From Salinicola salarius (GTDB lineage Bacteria; Pseudomonadota; Gammaproteobacteria; Pseudomonadales; Halomonadaceae), in NCBI RefSeq assembly GCF_002179555.1, contig NZ_NHOU01000026.1, positions 1-39,039 of the forward strand: DNA of 39,039 nt, in the 5' to 3' direction. The position numbers and the translations under genes were made by a program. Positions 19,901 through 28,223 of the stretch are shown in pieces. The first letter of the stretch is position 1; the number at the start of each line of letters is the position of its first letter. A model generated the notes under the pieces. That model did not search any database and was not told where the DNA came from. It saw nothing but the letters and a program-made list of their open reading frames with translations.

Positions 19901-21147
19901 GGCCTTCGAGCGTCCTGATCCTCGCCATGCTGGTACTCAGCGTGGCCTCCAATCTGTTCGGCTGGCCGGTCTGGCCGGCCGCCGTACTGGCCTGGCTGGC
20001 GACGCTGCGGCTATTCCGCACGCTGCCGCGAACCTCGCGCCGCCAGGCCGGCACGCTTTTCGCCATTGGCCTGCTGCTGTGGAGCGTGGCTCTGATCCGC
20101 GGGACGCGCTACCCCTTGCTGGAAGCGCTCACCATCAATCAATCGCTGCTGATGATGTTTGCCGGCGTCAGCTTTCTCACCATGGCCACGCCAATGGCCA
20201 CCGGAAACAACCAGCGCCCCGGCAGCATGATCGGTACCATGCTGGGCGCCCACCTGTTCGGGGCGGCCATCAATCTCTCCGTGGTCTTCCTGTTTGGCGA
20301 GCGCATGCAGCAGGAGGGAAAACTGACTCGCTCGCAGGCGCTCATCCTCGGGAGAGGTTTCACTGCCGCCGCGGCCTGGTCGCCATTCTTCGTCGCCATG
20401 GGCGTGGCGCTGACCTACGCGCCCGGGCTCAACTACTTGAACCTGGTGCCGTGGGGTCTGCTGGCAGCGGCGTTGCTGCTGATCCTCAACTGGGTCGATG
20501 TCTGGCGATTGAAGGCCCCCTTCACCGGCTATCCCATCGAGAAGAGCGCGCTGCTGATGCCCTGCCTGCTGGCGCTCGTAGTCATCGTGCTGCACCTGCT
20601 TTGGCCGGGGCTCTCGATCCCGCTGATCATCGCCATCGTCGCGCCGCTGTTCTCGTTTCTGTTGATGCCACGAAGTCACCGGCGCGAGCGCATCCGCCAT
20701 CAGTTCACTCATGGATTGCAGCGGCTGGCTCCCCAGTTCGCACTGTTCCTGGGTGCCGGCGTGATCTCTACCGGGCTGGCGGCGCTGCTGGCCAGTCTGC
20801 CCAACGGGCTCGACCTGCCGATCGATCATTTCGGTCACTGGCACGCCTGGTTTGCGCTCGGCATGATCGTGATCATCTCGTTTACCGGTATCCACCCATT
20901 GATCGGCATCGCCACCCTGGCGCCATTGATTGCGCCGCTCCAGCCCGATCCCACCCTGCTCGGCATACTGTTTTTAATGTGCTGGGCGTTGGGAACCGGT
21001 AGCAGCCCGCTATCCGGCAGCAATCTGGCCATCTGCGTGCGCTATCAGATTGCCGTTCGGGACATGCTGCGCTGGAACCTGCCTTACGCCGTGCTGGGCT
21101 GGTGCTGCTGCGGGGCCGTGCTGGCGCTCCACGCACGTCTGGGCTAG
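19897..21147 (+). CDS. ion-transporter-superfamily-like permease (unknown substrate)
   Basis: A 416-residue integral membrane protein with about ten to twelve hydrophobic segments. Two halves can be seen, each with a hairpin-like polar loop. The first includes FLTMATPMATGNNQRPGSM, and the second FTGIHPLIGIATLAPLIA and WALGTGSSPLSGSNL. Such paired polar re-entrant loops resemble those of the IT (ion transporter) superfamily, which includes the ArsB, CitMHS and DctM-like carriers, but I cannot place it in a named family. The substrate is not evident. The coupling to DUF2069 and wrbA suggests cotranscription. An anion role would fit the arsC-like gene two positions upstream; this is only a suggestion from context. 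Confidence 0.6.
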
Positions 21148-21265
21148 CGATTCGCGCTGGGATGCCAAACAGCCCTAGGCTAATGACTAAGGCAGGCAAG
21201 CATCATCCACCAGCCGGTCAGGCTACAATGATCACCAACTCACATCGCTGCACGGAGAATCACAG

Positions 21266-21913
21266 ATGAGCGACCTCGCCGGTATGCGACGGGACTACGA
21301 AGGCGAAGCCCTGGCGCCGGAAAACACCCCCGATACACCGCTCCCCTTGTTCGAAGACTGGCTGAAGCAGGCGACCGAGAGCGAAGGGGCGGATGCCAAC
21401 GCCATGACACTGGCAACGGTGGACAGCGAAGGGCATCCCCACGCCCGCATCGTGCTGTTGAAGGGGTTCGACGCGCAGGGTTTTCGCTTTTATACCAATT
21501 ATCAGAGTCAGAAAGGCAACGAGCTCGCCCATGTTCCCAATGCCGCCCTCGTGTTCTGGTGGCCGGGACTGCAGCGCCAGGTTCGTGTCGAGGGCAGTGT
21601 CGAAAAGGTCGATGCCAAGCAGTCGGACGATTACTTCTCCAGCCGGCCTCGCAAGAGTCAGCTGGCAGCCTGGGTGTCTCAGCAGAGCGTCGAAATCCCC
21701 AATCGGGACTGGATGCAGGAACGGTTGTCGCGCTTCGAGCAGGTTTACGCGAACCAGTCCGTGGAAAGACCGCCGCACTGGGGGGGATACTGTCTCGTCG
21801 CCCATGCGATCGAGTTCTGGCAGGGCCAGCGCAGCCGACTGCACGACCGTGTGCGCTACACGCGTCGAGACCTCCAGACGCAGGAGTGGCATCGCACCCG
21901 TCTGGCGCCCTGA
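21266..21913 (+). CDS. pdxH: pyridoxamine 5'-phosphate oxidase
   Basis: PdxH oxidises pyridoxine or pyridoxamine 5'-phosphate with oxygen and FMN to pyridoxal 5'-phosphate. The 215-residue protein has the FMN-binding split-barrel fold, with ARIVLLKGFDAQGFRFYTNY near residues 60-80 and the block SRPRKSQLAAWVSQQS near 126-141, the classic FMN and PLP contacts. The C-terminal signature VAHAIEFWQGQRSRLHDRV is diagnostic. The start MSDLAGMRRDYEG has a GGAGA ribosome site. It stands alone in a 118-base gap after the permease. Downstream lies a heptamer tandem repeat, then the convergent proX end. Confidence 0.96.
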   Translation: MSDLAGMRRDYEGEALAPENTPDTPLPLFEDWLKQATESEGADANAMTLATVDSEGHPHARIVLLKGFDAQGFRFYTNYQSQKGNELAHVPNAALVFWWPGLQRQVRVEGSVEKVDAKQSDDYFSSRPRKSQLAAWVSQQSVEIPNRDWMQERLSRFEQVYANQSVERPPHWGGYCLVAHAIEFWQGQRSRLHDRVRYTRRDLQTQEWHRTRLAP

Positions 21914-21944
21914 ATTGCCGACGTCGGCCTGCTATCCCGGTTTC

Positions 21945-21993
21945 GATAGCCGATAGAAGATAGCCGATAGAAGATAGAAGATAGCCGATCGCC
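21945..21993. repeat. tandem heptamer repeat GATAGMM
   Basis: Seven 7-base units run without gaps: GATAGCC, GATAGAA, GATAGCC, GATAGAA, GATAGAA, GATAGCC, and a degenerate GATCGCC. They lie between the convergent ends of pdxH and proX. Such an array can change its copy number by slippage. No protein is encoded there with confidence. Confidence 0.9.
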
Positions 21994-22002
21994 AACGCAA
22001 AA

Positions 22003-22024
22003 CGCCCGGTCTGACGACCGGGCG
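22003..22024 (-). terminator. terminator of the proVWX operon
   Basis: A perfect nine-base stem CGCCCGGTC/GACCGGGCG with a TGAC loop. On the minus strand it is followed by TTTTGCG, as for an intrinsic terminator. It lies 28 bases past the proX stop and also faces the end of pdxH. Confidence 0.85.
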
Positions 22025-22051
22025 CTTCGTGGGGACTGATGGCGGGCCAGG

Positions 22052-22936
22052 TTATTCGGCAATGCCGTCGGTCCACTCAGCGACGACATCAGGATGCTCG
22101 TCGACCCACTTCTTGGCGTTCTCGTACGGATCCGAACCCTCTTCCTGGTTCATGAGCATGACTTCGCCCATCTGATCCGGCGTCCAGTGGAAATTGTCGA
22201 GGATGGCGTAGGCTTCCGGCATCCTCTCCTCGAGCCCATTGTGCACGACCGTATTGATGTGCTCGGCTTCCCCGAACGACTTTTTCGGGTCATCGAGATA
22301 CTTGAGGTCCCAGCGGGCGAACATCCAGTGCGGCGTCCAGCCAGTCACCACGATGTCTTCCTCGTTCTGGATCGCGCTGGCCAGCGAGGACGTCATGGCA
22401 GCACCGCTGCTCGACTGCAGCTGCAGGTTATCGATGCCGTACTCGTCGATGGCATTTTCGGCCTGCGCCATCAAGCCTGCTCCCGGATCGATACCCACGA
22501 TCTTGTCGTCGAACTCATCGGCGTGGTCGTTGAGCTGTTCGATGGAGTCGATATCGGTATAAGCCGGCACGACCAGGCCTAGCTTGGTCCCCTCCAGGTT
22601 CGGCCCGAGATCCTCAACCTCGTCCTGAACCTGCTCGAGGTAGTCGCCGTGTGTCGTCGGCAGCCAGGCAGCAACCATGGCATCGGCATCCCCGGTGCCT
22701 ACGGCCTGCCACATGACGGCGGCGCCCAGCGAGTTCATTTCGACGTCATACCCCTGCTCTTCGAGCACGGCGCGGATCACGTTGGTGGAAGCGACTTCCG
22801 AGGCCCATTCGACGTAGGCCAGCTTGACGGTTCCCTTGCTGTCCTGCGCCTGAGCGACACCGGCGGTCATGCTGATGCCGGCAGCCATCATCAAGGCGCC
22901 ATAGCGAACGGCTTGTGACATTGCGTTGCGTGTCAT
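22052..22936 (-). CDS. proX: glycine betaine/proline ABC transporter substrate-binding protein (OpuAC type)
   Basis: The periplasmic binder for a compatible-solute importer. The 294-residue precursor has a signal peptide ending AQA, with cleavage after Ala30. The mature protein starts QDSKGTVKLAYVEWASEV, which is closer to the OpuAC class (VEW near the front, aromatic cage) than to E. coli ProX. The block TGWTPHWMFARWDLKYL carries tryptophans that normally form the cage for the quaternary ammonium head. The ATG at 22934-22936 is supported by GGGGAA at five bases. It is the last gene of the operon; an 89-base gap separates it from proW, and a terminator follows. Specific substrate (betaine, choline, proline betaine) cannot be chosen from sequence. 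Confidence 0.92.
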   Translation of the reverse strand: MTRNAMSQAVRYGALMMAAGISMTAGVAQAQDSKGTVKLAYVEWASEVASTNVIRAVLEEQGYDVEMNSLGAAVMWQAVGTGDADAMVAAWLPTTHGDYLEQVQDEVEDLGPNLEGTKLGLVVPAYTDIDSIEQLNDHADEFDDKIVGIDPGAGLMAQAENAIDEYGIDNLQLQSSSGAAMTSSLASAIQNEEDIVVTGWTPHWMFARWDLKYLDDPKKSFGEAEHINTVVHNGLEERMPEAYAILDNFHWTPDQMGEVMLMNQEEGSDPYENAKKWVDEHPDVVAEWTDGIAE

Positions 22937-23025
22937 CGACTTTCCCCTTCTTATGGTTTACATACCGCAATCCATGCTGCCGACCAGAGTGCCGACAGCA
23001 ACAGATTCTTCTTGGCTTTCTCGTG

Positions 23026-23871
23026 CTACTTCGTCTTCTTGCCACCGCTGAGCGACTGCGTCAGCCGGTCCAGAAGCATAGCCATGATGACGACAGCGAT
23101 ACCGGCCTCGAAGCCTTCACCCGGACGCAACCGCTGAATGGCCCGCCAGACTTCGCTGCCCAGGCCGTTGGCGCCGATCATCGCCGCGATGACGACCATC
23201 GACAGTGCCAGCATGATGGTCTGGTTGATACCGCCCATCAGGGTCGGCAGGGACAGCGGCAGCTGAACCTTGATCAGCTTCTGGCTGCGCGTCGAGCCGT
23301 AGGCGTCGGCCGCTTCGATCAGGTCCTTCGGCACCTGCCGGATCCCCAGCGTGGTGAAGCGGATGGCCGGCGGCATCGAGAAGATCACCGTGGCGAAGAT
23401 GCCGGATACCGAGCCGATACCGAAAAACGGAATTGCCGGAATCAGATAGACGAAGGCAGGCATCGTCTGCATGAAGTCCAGGATCGGCATGATCACCTTG
23501 TAGAAGCGATCGGACACCGCAGCCAGAATCCCCAGCGGCAAGGCGATCACGATGGCCACCAGCGTGGCGATGACCACCAGCGTCAGAGTCTGGATCATCG
23601 GATTCCACAGGCCGAGGTTCCAGATCAGCGCCAGGCCGATCAGCGCCCCGATGGCCAGACGCCGCCCACTGACTTTCCAGCACAACAGCACCACGGCGGC
23701 GATCAGCGCCCATTCAGGCAGCCACATCAACCCATCGTTGAGCAGATTGATGCCGGTCTGCGTACCGCGGGAAATCGCCCGGGTGACGCCGGAAAACTCG
23801 GTAGTCAGAAAATCCAGTCCGCCCTCGATCCAATCGCCCAGCGGAATTCTTGGAATATCGAAATCCATCAT
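23026..23871 (-). CDS. proW: glycine betaine/proline ABC transporter permease
   Basis: The 281-residue inner-membrane permease has about seven hydrophobic segments. It carries the permease loop EAADAYGSTRSQKLIKVQLP (coupling helix, EAA-type motif), followed by SLPTLMGGINQTIMLALSMV, typical of the OpuAB/ProW family. It is about 70 residues shorter than E. coli ProW, lacking the long N-terminal periplasmic tail, and matches the OpuAB size. The start ATG overlaps the proV stop by four bases (two consecutive ATG codons are present), giving tight coupling. It works with the ATPase ProV and binder ProX. Confidence 0.93.
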   Translation of the reverse strand: MMDFDIPRIPLGDWIEGGLDFLTTEFSGVTRAISRGTQTGINLLNDGLMWLPEWALIAAVVLLCWKVSGRRLAIGALIGLALIWNLGLWNPMIQTLTLVVIATLVAIVIALPLGILAAVSDRFYKVIMPILDFMQTMPAFVYLIPAIPFFGIGSVSGIFATVIFSMPPAIRFTTLGIRQVPKDLIEAADAYGSTRSQKLIKVQLPLSLPTLMGGINQTIMLALSMVVIAAMIGANGLGSEVWRAIQRLRPGEGFEAGIAVVIMAMLLDRLTQSLSGGKKTK

Positions 23872-25070
23872 TCTTCTCCCGTCTGCGCCAGTTGTTCGAG
23901 TACGGCACCCTTGACCACCACGCCGAGCAGCCGCTGTTGGTCATCGATGACCGCCACGGGGATGCTCTTTCCCTGGAACATGGGGTACAGCGTTGCCAGC
24001 GGCTCGTCCGGTCCAATACGAGGGAAGTCGGTCACTAGCAGTTCCTGGATCGAATCCTTGCCGGCCTTCGCCGCCTCATCGAGGCTATCGGCCTCCAGGA
24101 TTCCCAGCAGTTTGCGCTCGCGATCGACGACGTAGATCGAATCCAGCGCATTCTCGCTCATCTTGCGCAGTACGGTGCGCGGGCCGTCGTCGTGGCGGGC
24201 CGTGGCGCGAACCGGGCGCATGACGCGACGTGCCGTCACCACGCGAGAGCGATCGACACCCTCGGTGAAGCGAGCGACATAGTCGTCGGCAGGACGTGTC
24301 AGCACTTCTTCCGGCGTGCCGATCTGCACGATCTCGCCATCACGAAGCAGAATGATGCGATCACCGATATTGAGCGCTTCATCGAGATCGTGGGTGATGA
24401 AGATGGTGGTCTTCTTCATCCGATGCTGCAGCTCGATCAGCTCCTGCTGCATGTCGCGTCGGATCAGCGGGTCGAGGGCGGAGAAGGCCTCGTCCATCAA
24501 CAGCACGCTGGAATCGTTGGCCAGCGCACGAGCCAGGCCGACACGCTGCTGCATCCCGCCGGACAGCTGGTTGGGATAGGCATTCTCCCAACCCTCGAGA
24601 CCCACCTGTTTGAGGGAATTCCTGGCCTTCTCGGCCCGTTCGGCCTTGTCGATGCCGCGAATCTCGAGCCCATATTCGGCGTTCATTTGCACCGTGCGAT
24701 GCGGGAACAGGGCGAAATTCTGGAACACCATCGAGAAGTGTCGACGACGACAGTGCAGAAGCGCCTTGTCGCTCAGCTGTGGAATGTTCTCCCCACCGAT
24801 GATGATGTCACCCTCGGTGGGTTCGATCAGGCGGTTAAGACAACGAATCAAGGTCGACTTGCCTGAGCCGGAGAGGCCCATGATGACGAGAAGCTCGCCT
24901 TCCCGAACGTCGAAATTGATGTTGGAGAGTCCGAGCGTCTGCCCGGTCTTTTCGAGGATCTGGGCGCGATTGAGACCCTCGTCACGTAGCTTGAGCGCTT
25001 TCTTGGTGTCGTCGCCGAACACCTTGCTCAAGTTTCGCACTTGAATCTTGGTTTGCTGTGTGTCGGTCAT
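23868..25070 (-). CDS. proV: glycine betaine/proline ABC transporter ATP-binding protein with CBS pair
   Basis: The 400-residue ATPase drives compatible-solute import. Walker A is GLSGSGKST (65-73), the signature is LSGGMQQRV, Walker B is VLLMDEAFSALDP, and the H-loop is ITHDLDEAL. Residues from about 280 to 395 contain two CBS domains (for example NALDSIYVVDRERKLLGIL and SIPVAVIDDQQRLLGVV), which in OpuA-type importers sense ionic strength or cyclic di-AMP to turn transport on and off. It is the first gene of the operon, preceded by a good sigma70-type promoter and a BetI-like dyad. Length is normal. Confidence 0.95.
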   Translation of the reverse strand: MTDTQQTKIQVRNLSKVFGDDTKKALKLRDEGLNRAQILEKTGQTLGLSNINFDVREGELLVIMGLSGSGKSTLIRCLNRLIEPTEGDIIIGGENIPQLSDKALLHCRRRHFSMVFQNFALFPHRTVQMNAEYGLEIRGIDKAERAEKARNSLKQVGLEGWENAYPNQLSGGMQQRVGLARALANDSSVLLMDEAFSALDPLIRRDMQQELIELQHRMKKTTIFITHDLDEALNIGDRIILLRDGEIVQIGTPEEVLTRPADDYVARFTEGVDRSRVVTARRVMRPVRATARHDDGPRTVLRKMSENALDSIYVVDRERKLLGILEADSLDEAAKAGKDSIQELLVTDFPRIGPDEPLATLYPMFQGKSIPVAVIDDQQRLLGVVVKGAVLEQLAQTGEE

Positions 25071-25161
25071 GTCAGGCCTAGGTTGGCAAAGCAGAAGAAG
25101 CTCTTCACGTAGCGGTTAACGCGCGTGTCGAACGGTATCTGTTAGTGTTATTAGGTTTCGT

Positions 25162-25190
25162 ATCATACGGTTTTATCAATAACCCTTCAA
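25162..25190 (-). promoter_or_regulatory. promoter of proVWX
   Basis: On the minus strand a -35 TTGAAG (25185-25190) and a -10 TATGAT (25162-25167) are separated by exactly 17 bases. Both are close to the sigma70 consensus. The transcript would begin near 25155 with a leader of about 85 bases. Confidence 0.7.
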
Positions 25191-25207
25191 ACGACAATAT
25201 CCTATAA

Positions 25208-25223
25208 TTGAATGGTCGTTCAA
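25208..25223. promoter_or_regulatory. BetI-like inverted repeat upstream of the proVWX promoter
   Basis: TTGAATGGTCGTTCAA holds TTGAA and TTCAA arms separated by six bases, 18 bases upstream of the proV -35. The arms and the GTCGTTCAA half resemble BetI operators of betaine synthesis and uptake genes. BetI is a choline-responsive TetR-type repressor. Position upstream of the -35 and the lack of a betI gene here make this a tentative call. Confidence 0.45.
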
Positions 25224-25274
25224 CTTATTGCCGCTTTCTACCTTCTCCCTCAGCGATTAAATCTTCCCGTGTCG

Positions 25275-28070
25275 TCAGTCCAGTGCCGCCTCCAGGCGGT
25301 GGCGCTGCCAATCGCTCTGCGGATCATTCAGCCGTAGCGTGGCTTCGAGCACACCCTCTTCGATATTCGTGCGCAGCTCGAACCCCAGACTCGCCAACAG
25401 GTGTCGCATCGGCAGGTTGTCGTTCATGACAGTTCCCACCATGGCAAGCGTCCCCACCTGACGGCTGTAATCGATCATCTTGCGCATCAGACGACGTCCG
25501 AGACCGATACCGTGGAAATCATCACGGATGATGATCGAGAATTCGGTACGAATGTTGTCGGGATCGTTCCACACCCGCACCACGCCCAGCATCTCTTCGC
25601 CGGTTGGCCCACTGTCGCTGGCCTCCGCATCCGCCAGCTCTTCACGCCGACGAACCGCGATGAACGCCATCTGGCGGTCGTAGTTGATCTGGCTCAGCTG
25701 GGCGAGATCCCGCGTCGACAGCACCGCCTTGTGGTGGAAGTAGCGGTAACGAATGCTCTGCTCGGACAGGAAGGTATGAAAACGGGTAATCAGCGGCGCG
25801 TCCTCACCTCGAATCGGACGAATTTCGACGTCCATTCCCGCCAGCATCACCGTTTCTCTTAGCTGTTCCGGGTACGGCATGATCGCCTGTATCGATGCCG
25901 CCCCCAGATCCAGCGCGAAATCGACCGCCAGCAGGCCCTCGTGATTGAGCAACAGCGGATTGATCTCGAGCCCCTTGAGGCGCGGCAGGTCGGAGGCCAT
26001 CTGAGACAGTTTGACCAGCAGGCGAGAGACCCAGGCGATCGCTTCCCGGGGATCGTCGCTGTGCTCGCGAATCAATCGGCCTGCCCGCGTACGGTCGATG
26101 AGCTCTTCCGCCAGCCGCATGTTGAGCGGCGGCAGCGCCGTCTGTCGATCCGCCATGACATCGATCTTGTAGCCCCCGGTGCCGAAGACGATGACCGGGC
26201 CGAACTCCGCATCCCGCGTAATGCCGGCACACAACTGCAGCGAGCCCTTGCCGCGCTGCATGGTCTGGAGACAGTAGCTGTAAATGGGGCTGTCCGGCAG
26301 CGCTTCGCTGACACGTGCCTCCAGACGGACGACCGCATCCACCACGCTGCCGGGCTGCTCCAGATCCTGAATCAGCGAGGCAGCCTGCCGACGCGATTCC
26401 CCGCCATAGCGAAACGGCTCGCAGTTGTCACGATGGACGACCTTGACCGCCCATGGCCCCTGCAGCCGTTCGGTGGCCCGCTCCGCCTGCTCCAGATCGA
26501 ACACGTACTCGCTGGGGGCACATTCGATACCGTAGGCCCCCAGCACGTCACCGGCTTCCTGGTGGGTCAACCGATCCCGCTGGCGTGCCAAAGCGTCGTT
26601 GATGAGCGCGTGACAGCGCTGGCGCATCTCGGCGCTGGAGTCGAACGGCAGCGATGGCGGCGTTTCCTGCAGCAGGTTCTGGACCTGGCGATAGCGCACC
26701 AGGTGCAGGAAGGCTCTGACGGCCTTCTCCGGTGACACGTAGCTGGGAATGCCGGCGCGGTTGCAGGCCGCACGGGCATCCAGCGCCTCCTTCAACCCCA
26801 TCCAGCTCACCAGCAGGCGATGCCGGAAGCGCTGGCGCGCCTCGACCAGCGCATTGGCGGTCGCCAGGGATGGCGCCAGTCGTGTCGGCGCGTGCAAGAC
26901 CAGCACCGCATCGACATCAGGGTCGCGCGTCACGATCTCCAGCGCACTCAGATAATCTTCCGGCGTGGCACTGCCGCCCAGATCGACCGGATTGCGCCCC
27001 GGGCGGCTGACGTCCAGCTTCTGCGTGATCAGTGCCTGGGCGGATGCCTCGCTGAGTTCGGCCAGCAGACCGCCGCCATCGATCAACTTGTCGATCGCCA
27101 GCAGCGCCGGGCCAACGCCATTGGAGACGATCGCCAGACGGTCCCCCTTCGGCGGCCTGAATCGCGACAGCGTTTCCAGGGCATCGAACAGTTCGTCGGA
27201 GTCGTCGACGCGCACGACCCCGGCACGAGCCAGCGCGGCATCGACGATGGCGTCACGACGATCGATGCCGGCAGTCGGCGCAACCGGGCTCAGCGTCGCC
27301 TCGGCGGTGCGCCCGCTCTTGATCGCCAGCACCAGCCGGTTGCGCGACGATTCGCGCAGCGCCGTCATGAAGTGGCGCGCATTGCGGAACGCCTCCAGAT
27401 GCAGCAGCAGCGCCCGGCAGCGTCCGGATTGATTCAGGTAGTCGATGACGTCCGGCAACTGGACGTCGAGGCTATCGCCCAGCGTCACCAGATGAGAAAA
27501 ACCGACCTCACGACCGGCGGCCCAGTCGATCATTGCGTTGCCCAGCATGCCCGACTGACCCAGGTAGGCGACGCTGCCATCGCGGATCGGCTGACTGGCG
27601 TAGGTCGCGTTGAGCCGCATGGAAGGAACCGCGACGCCGAGACACTCTGGCCCCAGCACCCGCATGCCGGACTGCAGCGTCGCCTTTTGCAGCCGCGCCC
27701 GCAATGTTCCTTCCCCCCTGGCGCCGCCGTACGCCTCGACGCCCTCGCTGAGCGACGCCCCGCCCGACACGATCAGCGCCGCCCTGACCTGCCTGGCGCC
27801 CAGCTTTTCCAGCACCTCGGGCACGCCGTGCAAGGGCGAGCAGACGATGGCAAGATCCGGTGTCTCGGGAAGGTCGGCAATACGCCGGAAGCAGGCCACG
27901 CCATGAACCTCCTTGTAACCGCGCGGATTGACCGCCCAGATCGGGCCGGGAAACCCTGCCAGAAGCAAGTTTTGAAGGACGACGCCACCGGTCGACTCGG
28001 GCTTGGGGGAAGCTCCGATCACCACCAATGAGCGCGGAGCGAAGAATCGGCGCAGAAACTGCGTGGCCAC
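25275..28070 (-). CDS. Pat/PatZ-type protein acetyltransferase (acyl-CoA synthetase-like and GNAT fusion)
   Basis: A 931-residue cytoplasmic fusion. Residues about 5-460 are an NDP-forming acyl-CoA synthetase-like region: the CoA-binding Rossmann part starts near LVVIGASPKPESTGGVVLQN, with VNPRGYKEVHGVACF following, and a succinyl-CoA-ligase-like part includes LAIVSNGVGPALLAID. An ATP-grasp domain follows (about 495-715). The C-terminal 180 residues form a GNAT acetyltransferase with the pyrophosphate loop HGIGLGRRLM. The layout is that of Pat/PatZ (YfiQ) enzymes, which acetylate and switch off acetyl-CoA synthetase and other proteins. The start is a GTG: the one at 28070 has GAGG six bases upstream, while 28082 has none. 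A deacetylase gene is divergently adjacent. Confidence 0.88.
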   Translation of the reverse strand: MATQFLRRFFAPRSLVVIGASPKPESTGGVVLQNLLLAGFPGPIWAVNPRGYKEVHGVACFRRIADLPETPDLAIVCSPLHGVPEVLEKLGARQVRAALIVSGGASLSEGVEAYGGARGEGTLRARLQKATLQSGMRVLGPECLGVAVPSMRLNATYASQPIRDGSVAYLGQSGMLGNAMIDWAAGREVGFSHLVTLGDSLDVQLPDVIDYLNQSGRCRALLLHLEAFRNARHFMTALRESSRNRLVLAIKSGRTAEATLSPVAPTAGIDRRDAIVDAALARAGVVRVDDSDELFDALETLSRFRPPKGDRLAIVSNGVGPALLAIDKLIDGGGLLAELSEASAQALITQKLDVSRPGRNPVDLGGSATPEDYLSALEIVTRDPDVDAVLVLHAPTRLAPSLATANALVEARQRFRHRLLVSWMGLKEALDARAACNRAGIPSYVSPEKAVRAFLHLVRYRQVQNLLQETPPSLPFDSSAEMRQRCHALINDALARQRDRLTHQEAGDVLGAYGIECAPSEYVFDLEQAERATERLQGPWAVKVVHRDNCEPFRYGGESRRQAASLIQDLEQPGSVVDAVVRLEARVSEALPDSPIYSYCLQTMQRGKGSLQLCAGITRDAEFGPVIVFGTGGYKIDVMADRQTALPPLNMRLAEELIDRTRAGRLIREHSDDPREAIAWVSRLLVKLSQMASDLPRLKGLEINPLLLNHEGLLAVDFALDLGAASIQAIMPYPEQLRETVMLAGMDVEIRPIRGEDAPLITRFHTFLSEQSIRYRYFHHKAVLSTRDLAQLSQINYDRQMAFIAVRRREELADAEASDSGPTGEEMLGVVRVWNDPDNIRTEFSIIIRDDFHGIGLGRRLMRKMIDYSRQVGTLAMVGTVMNDNLPMRHLLASLGFELRTNIEEGVLEATLRLNDPQSDWQRHRLEAALD

Positions 28071-28223
28071 GGTGGACCTCACGACGTTGGCTATGAGGTT
28101 TTCAACCCTACACGGTCAGGCCGCCGAGGTTTACCTCATAGACCAAAGTCGAAGCACAACGGTGTGACGCGGCACGTCGCTCTCGCCCAGAATGAAGCGA
28201 CTTCGAACCGGCTGGCGAGACTC

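Noticed and set aside
21945-21993. Heptamer array considered as a CRISPR array
   Set aside because: Units are only 7 bases, directly adjacent, with no spacers and no cas gene in the window.
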